From positions 1-6,972 of the forward strand of contig JAFANK010000051.1 of the NCBI GenBank assembly GCA_019232725.1: a stretch of 6,972 nt of DNA. The letters are read 5' to 3'. Below, piece by piece: positions 1 through 5,294 of this stretch; position 1 is the stretch's first letter; every line of letters begins with the position of its first letter. Origin of the DNA: Vulcanimicrobiota bacterium. Its GTDB lineage: Bacteria > Vulcanimicrobiota > Vulcanimicrobiia > Eremiobacterales > Eremiobacteraceae. The position numbers and the translations under genes are program-made. A model generated the notes under the pieces. It was not told where the DNA came from and made no database searches. It was given only the letters and a program-made list of their open reading frames with translations.

Positions 1-59
1 GCCAGCTGGAATGCAGCGATGGCGAGCGCGGCAATAAGCGCGATATGCGAAGCTCTCAT
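1..59 (-). CDS. Possible secreted or membrane protein, N-terminus only (partial)
   Basis: Reading leftward from an ATG at 59-57, the frame stays open to the window edge. It begins Met-Arg-Ala-Ser-His followed by an almost unbroken hydrophobic run (Ile-Ala-Leu-Ile-Ala-Ala-Leu-Ala-Ile-Ala-Ala-Phe), which looks like a signal peptide or first membrane helix. Only 19 full codons are visible, so no family can be named. No strong ribosome binding site precedes the ATG, and only 14 bases separate it from the GTG of the divergent lipoprotein gene, which is tight for two promoters. The competing reading is a plus-strand gene from the left whose TGA (75-77) overlaps the GTG at 74-76. Its visible tail is very hydrophilic and has only moderate third-position GC. 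The choice between the two is open. Confidence 0.35.
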   Translation of the reverse strand, partial: MRASHIALIAALAIAAFQL

Positions 60-73
60 GATAAGGATACTTC

Positions 74-1669
74 GTGAAGCGCACGATGTTTCTTTGCGCG
101 CTCGTTTTGTGCATGGTGTGCGCGTGCGCACGCCACGAACGGCCTGCCGGCACCGATGCGGTGGTCTTCAACATCGCAGAGGATCCGCACAGTCTGAACC
201 CGATCCTGGCGCAGACCGACGACGAGCGGCAGATCGCGCATCTGATGTTCGACATGCTGCTCGACGTCGATGCACGCGGGCGGCTCGTGCCCGCGCTCGC
301 GCTCCAAGTGCCCACGCGCGCTAACGGCGGCATCTCCCCCGATGGCCGCACGATCGTCTACCATCTACGCCAAGACGTGCGCTGGCACGACGGTGCGCCG
401 CTCACCGCCAACGATGTGATCTTCACATGGCATGCCATCACGGATCCAGACAACGACGTGCCGAGCGCACGCGGCTACGATCTGGTCGATCTCATCTACG
501 CGCCCGATCCCTACACGCTCATCGTGCACCTGAAGCAAAGGTGGGCTCCCGCAGTGGCCACACTGTTCACCTATGGCACGCATCCGATGCCGGTGCTGCC
601 CGAGCACCTGCTGCCCGAGACGGGGACGTTGCGCCACATCGCGTTCGACACGCACCCGGTAGGCTCGGGACCGTATCGTCTGGTTCGCTGGGAACGAGGC
701 GAGCGGCTCGTCTTCGCGCCAAACGATTCGTACTACCGCGGGAAGCCTGCGGCGCAGACGGTGGTCGCCCTCGAGGTGCCCGATCCGAATGAGACGCTGA
801 CCTTATTGCGTTCGGACGAGCTCGACTGGTCGCTTGTATCGCCGGCGCAGCGTTTGATCCTCAACGGCGCAGCCGGCCTGCACATCGCATACGCTCCGCT
901 CGCTGGTTTTGGCGCGATTGCTTTCAACTGCCGAAGACCGCCTTTCAATGACATCCGCATGCGCCGCGCGATCGCGATGTCCATCGATCGGAGGCGCCTC
1001 AGCCGCGGGATCACGGGCGGCCAGTATCCGGTCGCCGACAGCGACCAGCCTGCGTTCTCGTGGGCGTTCGATCCGCAGGTGCGATTGCCGTCGTATAACG
1101 TGCGCAGTGCCGACCGGTCGTTGGATGCACTTGGCTGGCGGCGCGGACCTGACGGCTATCGCCGTCGCGCAGGCAAAACGCTCTCGTTGACGTTTGTGAC
1201 GTTCCCCGAAGGCGACACGGCTGTGCGCACGGCCGAGTTCGTGCAAGTAATGCTGCGCGAGCGTGGCATCGCGGTGTCGATCAAGAAAGTGTCGGTCGCG
1301 CAGCTCTACTTGCCTGCGTCCGCGGGCGGCATCTTACTCGCCGGCAACTTCGATCTCGCATACTTCGCGTGGCGAGCAGGCGCGGATCCCGACGATGCCG
1401 ATCTCGTCACGTGTCGCGGCGTCGCCAATTATGCGGGCTTCTGCGACCATGCGGTTGACCAGCTTGAGACATCGGCTTTAGCGCACGACGACCGCGCGAC
1501 CCGCAGGCAGGCGTATGTCGCCGTGCAACGCGCCCTTGCGCGCGAGCTGCCGTACGATTTCCTGTACGCACCGCAGTACAGCTTTGCCGTGCACGATGAT
1601 GTGCACGGATTCGCACCGACGCCGTTCTCCCCGACGGCCACAGCGTGGCGGTGGTCTAGGTTCCGCTAA
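74..1669 (+). CDS. Peptide/nickel-type ABC transporter substrate-binding lipoprotein (SBP family 5)
   Basis: This 531-residue protein is the usual length for the SBP_bac_5 family (PF00496; OppA/DppA type), extracytoplasmic receptors that deliver oligopeptides or similar solutes to an ABC importer. The GTG start at 74 has AAGGA at 63-67 with a 6-base spacer; an in-frame ATG lies 4 codons later. Residues 1-17 form a basic-hydrophobic signal ending Val-Cys-Ala before Cys18, a plausible though atypical lipobox, so membrane anchoring is likely. Family landmarks are the N-terminal DPHSLNP (37-43), WHDGAPLTANDV (104-115), the VGSGPYRL segment (196-203) followed by NDSYYRGKP (217-225), and the FNDIRMRRAIAMSIDR block (291-306). 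The C-terminal lobe runs to a short WRWSRFR tail. No permease or ATPase of an importer lies nearby, so the ligand cannot be inferred. The 3' end overlaps the convergent ORF at 1656-1937 by 14 bases. Confidence 0.93.
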   Translation: MKRTMFLCALVLCMVCACARHERPAGTDAVVFNIAEDPHSLNPILAQTDDERQIAHLMFDMLLDVDARGRLVPALALQVPTRANGGISPDGRTIVYHLRQDVRWHDGAPLTANDVIFTWHAITDPDNDVPSARGYDLVDLIYAPDPYTLIVHLKQRWAPAVATLFTYGTHPMPVLPEHLLPETGTLRHIAFDTHPVGSGPYRLVRWERGERLVFAPNDSYYRGKPAAQTVVALEVPDPNETLTLLRSDELDWSLVSPAQRLILNGAAGLHIAYAPLAGFGAIAFNCRRPPFNDIRMRRAIAMSIDRRRLSRGITGGQYPVADSDQPAFSWAFDPQVRLPSYNVRSADRSLDALGWRRGPDGYRRRAGKTLSLTFVTFPEGDTAVRTAEFVQVMLRERGIAVSIKKVSVAQLYLPASAGGILLAGNFDLAYFAWRAGADPDDADLVTCRGVANYAGFCDHAVDQLETSALAHDDRATRRQAYVAVQRALARELPYDFLYAPQYSFAVHDDVHGFAPTPFSPTATAWRWSRFR

Positions 1670-1937
1670 CGATCGACCACGTCTCGTCGTCACCCGAGGG
1701 TGCAAGCAGACCCGCTCCGCTCAATGCTTCGAACAAGGCGCGCGTGCGTTTGCGATCGTGCTTGTTGGGCATGCCCTGCCACAACATCGCGATATGTGTC
1801 ACGGTCACGGTGCTCGCGCCGCCGAACACGTTGTGCGCCACGAACTCAGGCGCGAATCCCAGCCTCGCCAGTTGGGCTTCTATCTCGTCTAGATGTCCGG
1901 CTCGGCCCAGCCGGTCTTTGAGTTCCTGAACGGTCAC
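1656..1937 (-). CDS. Hypothetical protein, 93 residues
   Basis: I do not recognise this protein. It starts at a GTG (1937-1935), the only usual start codon between the upstream in-frame stop and the conserved-looking body. An AAGGAG lies about 17 bases upstream, farther than ideal. The sequence is soluble and mixed: an N-terminal charged helix (about 1-27, with Leu and Ala at helical spacing), a central stretch with Thr-Val-Thr-Val-Thr (43-47), a basic segment NKHDRKRTR (58-66), and a C-terminal helix-then-strand end (67-91). It has no signal peptide, no Cys and no membrane segment. The 67-91 stretch faintly resembles the end of a winged-helix fold, but this is not enough for a call. Codon choice is typical for the window and better than in any opposing frame. 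It diverges from the 36-residue peptide gene across 126 bases and converges on the lipoprotein gene. Confidence 0.6.
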   Translation of the reverse strand: MTVQELKDRLGRAGHLDEIEAQLARLGFAPEFVAHNVFGGASTVTVTHIAMLWQGMPNKHDRKRTRALFEALSGAGLLAPSGDDETWSIVSGT

Positions 1938-2063
1938 GGGCCAAACGCTCGTCGCTCCTTGCGAGAAAACCCTTCTCTCTTCGTTTGGGCTCTTGAAACA
2001 ATCCGTCGTCGCTGGAGTAGCACTTTGCGTAGCAGCAACAACTCATCGAAGGAGCCGAGGAGC
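1938..2063. promoter_or_regulatory. Divergent intergenic spacer, probable promoter region
   Basis: This is the longest non-coding gap in the window, and it separates two genes that point away from each other, so promoters for both are expected here. TTGAAA at 1993-1998 is a reasonable -35-like hexamer for the rightward peptide gene. The best -10-like match (TAGCAC, 2018-2023) is poor and sits 19 bases away, so no promoter can be assigned firmly. A small inverted repeat GAGAA/TTCTC (1963-1967 and 1973-1977) lies nearer the leftward gene. The motif CGTCGCT occurs at both ends of the spacer, but it is short enough to be chance. Confidence 0.3.
2049..2062 (+). promoter_or_regulatory. Ribosome binding site of the 36-residue peptide gene
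   Basis: AAGGAG at 2049-2054 stands 9 bases before the ATG at 2064, close to ideal. A second purine block, GAGGAG, directly abuts the start at 2057-2062. This site decides for the short ORF at 2064 over the longer in-frame reading that begins at 1893 and overlaps the opposite-strand gene. Confidence 0.7.
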
Positions 2064-2174
2064 ATGAAGCTCACCACCACCATCCAAAACCTCGTCAACA
2101 GCGACCACCCGACGGTCGTGCTTCCGCCCAGCAGCGGCGGTCAGTTCCAGGGCTGGGGCACGCGGATCGGCTGA
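2064..2174 (+). CDS. 36-residue small peptide, candidate RiPP precursor or small functional peptide
   Basis: No known family is recognised. The ORF has 36 codons plus TGA, a strong ribosome binding site, and G or C at the third position of 33 of 36 codons. First and second positions are only about half G or C, a clear sign of translated, selected sequence. The N-terminal half (1-20) starts Met-Lys and is rich in Thr, Asn and Val, with the only acidic residue at Asp14. Then follow a Pro-Pro-Ser-Ser-Gly-Gly linker (21-26) and an aromatic, glycine-rich C-terminus QFQGWGTRIG (27-36). There is no Cys and no hydrophobic signal or membrane segment. The leader-like half, GG junction and distinct tail resemble a RiPP precursor layout. 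There is no acidic residue after the GG, which argues against a lasso or graspetide core, and the absence of Cys argues against lanthipeptide or sactipeptide types. A linked modification enzyme is not visible; the PqqD-like gene is 2 kb away. It could equally be an unrelated small protein. Confidence 0.65.
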   Translation: MKLTTTIQNLVNSDHPTVVLPPSSGGQFQGWGTRIG

Positions 2175-2179
2175 TCCGC
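2162..2179. terminator. Perfect hairpin at the convergent gene ends
   Basis: GCGGATC (2162-2168) pairs perfectly with GATCCGC (2173-2179) around a four-base loop GGCT. The hairpin spans the last codons and stop of the small peptide gene and ends one base before the stop triplet of the opposite-strand oxidoreductase gene (2180-2182). Its position suits a bidirectional transcription end or 3'-end-protecting structure. No T-run follows on either strand, so it does not meet the pattern of a strong intrinsic terminator. Confidence 0.4.
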
Positions 2180-3562
2180 TCAGACTTGCAACAGCGCGCG
2201 TAGCCGCGCGCGGCGGTACGTAAAAATACGCCGTAGGTCCGCGGCTACTGTGCGCAACGCGAGATCGCTGAGCGGCGCCAGCGGCAACGCATACTCGATC
2301 CGATCGCGTACTTCGATCCCCCCGTCCACCGGTACGAAATCGTGCCGGTGCCGCCACAAAAGATACGGACCCCGCAGTTGCAGATCGATGAACCGCGTTT
2401 GCGGTTCCCACCGTTCCACGAGCGTCTTCCATCGCAGCGGAAATCCCCGCAAGCGCAACTGATAGTCGAGGACGCACCCATGGCGCATCTCGATCGGGCG
2501 CGGCGTGAGGATACGAAAATCAAGCGCAGGCGGTGTCAGCACCGCGAGGTTGACCGGATCTGAGAAAAACAAAAAGACGCGCGGCAGTGCTGCTTCCACG
2601 ACCTGGGAACTTTCAAAGACCGTTAGCCGGGGCTCGCGCCCGGAATCTGGATCCACGATGTCGAGCAGGGCGCGATCGAGTGATTCGTGCCGCCAAACAA
2701 AGCCGAGGTCTTGCGCGCGCGCAGGCAACATGAGCTGGCTCGATAACAACGTCTGCGCGAACTCACCGAGCACGAGACCCAGCGCAAGGCTGGGCGCATA
2801 GGCAATCGATGGCCGCCGCAGCGCATGTCCAAGCGCCTGCGAAAAGCGTGCGTTGGTCGTCAGGTCCGGCGACACCGCGTTGACCGCGCCACGGCATGCG
2901 TCGTGATCGATCGCGAAGAGCATGAGCGCGACGTCGTCCTCAAGATGGATCCATGGCCACCATTGGCTGCCTGAGCCGAGCGGGCCGCCCACGCCGGCCC
3001 GGAAGACCGGGAGCATTTGTGCCAGCGCTCCATCATGCGCGGCGAGCACGAGACCTTGGCGCAAACACACCGTGCGGATGCCGAAATCTGCCGCGCGCAT
3101 CGCTTCGCGTTCCCAATCGACGCAGACGCGCGCGAGAAAATCATCGCCCGGCGGCGCCTCTTCCGTTAGCGGTTCGTCGTGACGCGAACCATAATACCCT
3201 GAAGCCGACGCGCACACAAACGCTCGCGGCCCTGCGGTGCACGCTCGCATGGCGTCGACCACATTGCGCGTGCCGAGCTGGCGCGAGTCGTGGATGCGCT
3301 GTTTCTTGGCCGGCGACCATCGACCGGCGACGGTTTCTCCCGCCAGATGCACGACCGCATCGAGGCCCTCAAGGGCAGCGGCAAGTGCCGGAACACATCC
3401 CTGCGAGGTGACGTCAAGGAGCTCGATGCGCGCGCGGCCGAGCGATGCCGGCAAATTGCCCCCCCGGCTGAAGGCTATCACCTGGTCGCCGCGGGCGAGA
3501 AGCGCTTCCACGAGCGCCGTGCCGATGAACCCGCTCGCTCCGGTGACGCCGATGCGTTTCAT
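2180..3562 (-). CDS. TIGR01777-family SDR oxidoreductase fused to a C-terminal SRPBCC domain
   Basis: This 460-residue, two-domain protein is probably cytosolic. Residues 1-300 are an extended short-chain dehydrogenase of the TIGR01777 (YfcH/SDR39U1) group. GASGFIG (8-14) is the dinucleotide-binding glycine motif; further landmarks are HLAGE (72-76), SASGYYG (119-125), and the WPWIHLEDDV stretch (202-211). A DUF1731-like end follows around 248-296, with the GLVLGEFA segment. Residues 312-455 match the SRPBCC ligand-binding fold: FFSDPVNLAVLTPP (332-345), FPLRWKT (374-380), LRGPYLLWRHRHDF (396-409), DRIEYALPL (420-428). Stand-alone TIGR01777 proteins are about 300 residues, so this is a fusion, an arrangement seen in other bacteria. 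Substrate and reaction are not established for the group. The ATG at 3562 puts the glycine motif at the normal distance from the N-terminus, although its ribosome binding site is weak. An ATG 15 codons upstream (3607-3605) would overlap the divergent gene's start. Confidence 0.92.
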   Translation of the reverse strand: MKRIGVTGASGFIGTALVEALLARGDQVIAFSRGGNLPASLGRARIELLDVTSQGCVPALAAALEGLDAVVHLAGETVAGRWSPAKKQRIHDSRQLGTRNVVDAMRACTAGPRAFVCASASGYYGSRHDEPLTEEAPPGDDFLARVCVDWEREAMRAADFGIRTVCLRQGLVLAAHDGALAQMLPVFRAGVGGPLGSGSQWWPWIHLEDDVALMLFAIDHDACRGAVNAVSPDLTTNARFSQALGHALRRPSIAYAPSLALGLVLGEFAQTLLSSQLMLPARAQDLGFVWRHESLDRALLDIVDPDSGREPRLTVFESSQVVEAALPRVFLFFSDPVNLAVLTPPALDFRILTPRPIEMRHGCVLDYQLRLRGFPLRWKTLVERWEPQTRFIDLQLRGPYLLWRHRHDFVPVDGGIEVRDRIEYALPLAPLSDLALRTVAADLRRIFTYRRARLRALLQV

Positions 3563-3605
3563 GCGTACAAGGTCTGCCGCTCCGCCCGAGACAATCCTCT
3601 CGGCC

Positions 3606-4160
3606 ATGAAGTCGCTTGTCTGTGCCATTGCGTTCATGCTCGCATGTGCGGTCGTCGCAAACGCATCGCAGCCGTTCGAGCTCAAGAGCACCGCGTTCAA
3701 AGCCGGCGCGCTCATCCCGCAGCAATATTCCTACTCGGGCTCTGGCTGTGCCGGGAAAAACGTGTCGCCCGAGCTGAGCTGGAACGGCGCGCCGGAAGAC
3801 ACGAAGAGCTTTGCGCTCACGGTGTTCGATTCCGATGCACGCAACGGCGTCGGCTGGTGGCATTGGGTCGTGTACAACATTCCGGCCAACGTGCAGCATC
3901 TCGGAACAGGCGCGGGCTCTGCGGCCGGCGATCTGATGGCAACGCAAGCGGTGCAAGGTCGCAATGATTTTCAGACGATCGGCTACGGCGGGCCGTGTCC
4001 GCCGCCGGGCGGCGGCGTCCATCATTACCATTTCACCGTCTACGCGCTGGACATGGATCTTTCAGGGTTAAGCCCGCTGACAAGCGGACCCACTTTGGTC
4101 ACGGCGATGCACGGCCATATACTCGGCAAAGCCGAGCTCACCGGATTATTCCAACGCTGA
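3606..4160 (+). CDS. Secreted YbhB/YbcL-family PEBP-like protein
   Basis: This 184-residue protein belongs to the phosphatidylethanolamine-binding-protein superfamily (PF01161), bacterial YbhB/YbcL branch, whose members bind small anionic ligands in a conserved pocket; the physiological ligand is generally unknown. Residues 1-20 form a signal peptide ending Ala-Asn-Ala, so the mature protein should be exported. Pocket motifs are intact: DSDARNGVGWWHWVVYNIP (75-93), GGPCPPPGG (128-136) followed by HHYHFTVYALD (139-149), and the C-terminal HILGKAELTG (171-180). Two Cys (48 and 131) lie in the mature part and could pair outside the cytoplasm. The ATG at 3606 is chosen because it puts the signal sequence at the N-terminus. 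No clear ribosome binding site is seen before it. It diverges from the SDR gene with only 43 bases between starts and converges on the PqqD-like gene. Confidence 0.92.
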   Translation: MKSLVCAIAFMLACAVVANASQPFELKSTAFKAGALIPQQYSYSGSGCAGKNVSPELSWNGAPEDTKSFALTVFDSDARNGVGWWHWVVYNIPANVQHLGTGAGSAAGDLMATQAVQGRNDFQTIGYGGPCPPPGGGVHHYHFTVYALDMDLSGLSPLTSGPTLVTAMHGHILGKAELTGLFQR

Positions 4161-4170
4161 TTGCGGCAGC

Positions 4171-4188
4171 CGGCGACGCTAGGCGCCG
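4171..4188. terminator. Weak hairpin at the PEBP/PqqD convergent junction
   Basis: CGGCG (4171-4175) can pair with CGCCG (4184-4188) around an 8-base loop that contains the PqqD stop triplet. It sits where two convergent genes end 18 bases apart. The stem is short, no T-run follows, and such GC repeats are common in this sequence, so it is only a possible transcription end. Confidence 0.2.
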
Positions 4189-4439
4189 ACGAGTCCGAGC
4201 TTCTGGAACTCCTCCACCATGGCCGCCACATCGCGCGTCACCGCATCTTTGTCGGCGCCGGTCTCTGTGCAGATGGCCGAAACGATCTGCTCTTGGGTGG
4301 TTTCGCCGTTGCACATCTGGAGGATCTGACCGGCCGTGCGGTTGAGGATGTGCACCTTTTGCGTTGAGGGGTGGTGCACGAGCACCTCTTCACCGACGGT
4401 CCGTATCTCCAAGTCCGGCGACTTGCGGGGACTGCTCAA
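4179..4439 (-). CDS. PqqD-family peptide-binding protein (RiPP recognition element)
   Basis: This 86-residue protein fits the PqqD family (PF05402) over its whole length. Landmarks are a short strand pair (11-22), HPSTQKVHILNRTAGQIL (23-40) containing the conserved Leu-Asn-x-Thr-Ala, then CNGETTQEQIV (43-53) and the helical end MVEEFQKLGLVG (74-85). PqqD domains are small winged-helix proteins that bind the leader of a precursor peptide and present it to a modifying enzyme, as in PQQ, lasso and radical-SAM peptide pathways. The start is a TTG at 4439-4437: no ATG or GTG lies between the in-frame stop and the conserved region, and AGGAG (4453-4449) stands 9 bases before it. That binding site overlaps the permease stop codon, so the gene should be translated with the transporter. 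It is the last gene of its operon here, and no PQQ biosynthesis partner is visible. Confidence 0.88.
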   Translation of the reverse strand: MSSPRKSPDLEIRTVGEEVLVHHPSTQKVHILNRTAGQILQMCNGETTQEQIVSAICTETGADKDAVTRDVAAMVEEFQKLGLVGA

Positions 4440-4448
4440 AGCGCAGAT

Positions 4449-4453
4449 CTCCT
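4449..4453 (-). promoter_or_regulatory. Ribosome binding site deciding the TTG start of the PqqD gene
   Basis: On the minus strand AGGAG runs from 4453 to 4449 and is followed by 9 bases and the TTG at 4439. Its first two bases are the last two of the permease TAG (4454-4452), so ribosomes ending the permease sit on this site. This supports TTG as the real start. Confidence 0.65.
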
Positions 4454-5294
4454 AGTAGTGACCGAGCGTTCCGTCCAACTTGGCTCGGCGGACGGCATGC
4501 GAAAATGCCAGCAGCGAAACCGGCAGCAGCAAGGCAGCGCAACCGGCGAGCCACAGCGCGTCCGGCGCTAGCTGCACGAGCGTCGCGCCGTTGACCGCCC
4601 CGCGAATGCCGTTGAGCGCGTGGGTGATAGGCAGCATCCACGAGACGTATTGCAGCGCAACCGGCAGTTTGCTCACGGGGAAGAGCACACCTCCGAGCAG
4701 CATAGCCAAACCGTTGGCGACCCAGTTCGTGGGACCAAGTTGTTTGAACGTCATGATGCTCGCTGCGCTCAGCACGCCGACCGGCGACATGCAAGCAACT
4801 GTCAGCAGCAAGAAGACGGCAGCGGTGCGCAGATCGGTGTGGGCGAGATCGAGTCCGAGGAGCGAAGCGACGCCGAGGTAGACGGCCACTTCGACGGCGG
4901 TCAGCGTGAACGCCCACAGGCCCGACGACAGCACGATGAGCGGCAGACTCGTCGGCGTGGCCAACACCGCTTCCAGCGTGCCCAACATCTGATCGCTGCG
5001 GATGGCGCGCTGAAAGCTCGAGATGGCGACGGTTTGGAACTCCACGAACGCGAGATTCACGATCACGTAATCGAAGTAGCTGCCGGGCCGCCCGCCAAAG
5101 CCGAAGCTGCGTGACGGGCCGATGAGCTTGGACATGAAGTAAAAAGCGAGCACTTGCCCGCCGATGCTGACCCAACCCAGCCAAAACGACATCGGATAGG
5201 AGATGGCAAGCCGCGCATCGCGCAGGAAGATCGCGCCTATCTTCTCAGCCGCCGCGCCGACGCTCGGCCGTGCGACCATGGGCACCGAACTCAT
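4452..5294 (-). CDS. ABC-2-type transporter permease
   Basis: This 280-residue integral membrane protein is the partner of the ATPase encoded just upstream. It has the ABC-2 layout: a cytoplasmic N-terminus with an amphipathic stretch (about 15-32), then about six hydrophobic segments near 34-57, 76-95, 116-146, 157-182, 190-215 and 243-265. The loop GTLEAVLATPTS (105-116) between the second and third segments is typical of this permease class. The sequence ends with a charged cytoplasmic tail (267-280). Such permeases usually export drugs, lipids, polysaccharides or peptides. Here the PqqD-like neighbour suggests a modified peptide, which is inference. The ATG at 5294 overlaps the ATPase stop as ATGA and is preceded by GGAGG (5306-5302) with a 7-base spacer, so both start and coupling are well supported. 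Confidence 0.92.
   Translation of the reverse strand: MSSVPMVARPSVGAAAEKIGAIFLRDARLAISYPMSFWLGWVSIGGQVLAFYFMSKLIGPSRSFGFGGRPGSYFDYVIVNLAFVEFQTVAISSFQRAIRSDQMLGTLEAVLATPTSLPLIVLSSGLWAFTLTAVEVAVYLGVASLLGLDLAHTDLRTAAVFLLLTVACMSPVGVLSAASIMTFKQLGPTNWVANGLAMLLGGVLFPVSKLPVALQYVSWMLPITHALNGIRGAVNGATLVQLAPDALWLAGCAALLLPVSLLAFSHAVRRAKLDGTLGHY

Noticed and set aside
1515..1892. 125-residue plus-strand frame across the lipoprotein end
   Set aside because: It overlaps the real lipoprotein frame, is rich in Arg, Ser and Cys, and competes with the more coherent minus-strand 93-codon gene.
1893..2063. Longer reading of the small peptide from 1893 (93 residues)
   Set aside because: The added part overlaps the opposite-strand ORF and includes the intergenic spacer with poor codon bias. 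The ribosome binding site and the change in third-position GC point to 2064.
2142..2174. Lasso peptide core reading of the small peptide's tail
   Set aside because: A lasso ring needs Asp or Glu at about position 7-9 of the core. No acidic residue follows the Gly-Gly.
3563..3715. N-terminal extension of the SDR gene to 3715, giving a 511-residue reading
   Set aside because: The extra residues precede the Rossmann glycine motif, match nothing in the family, and overlap the signal peptide and early mature part of the PEBP gene on the other strand.
4179..4439. Assignment of the small protein to PQQ cofactor synthesis (pqqD)
   Set aside because: No pqqA, B, C or E is visible, and the partners are an exporter and a nucleotidyltransferase-like gene. 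Only the domain family, not the pathway, is supported.
4390..5184. 264-residue minus-strand frame overlapping the permease
   Set aside because: It is Arg/His-rich with no domain, and the overlapping frame encodes a clear membrane protein with a good start.
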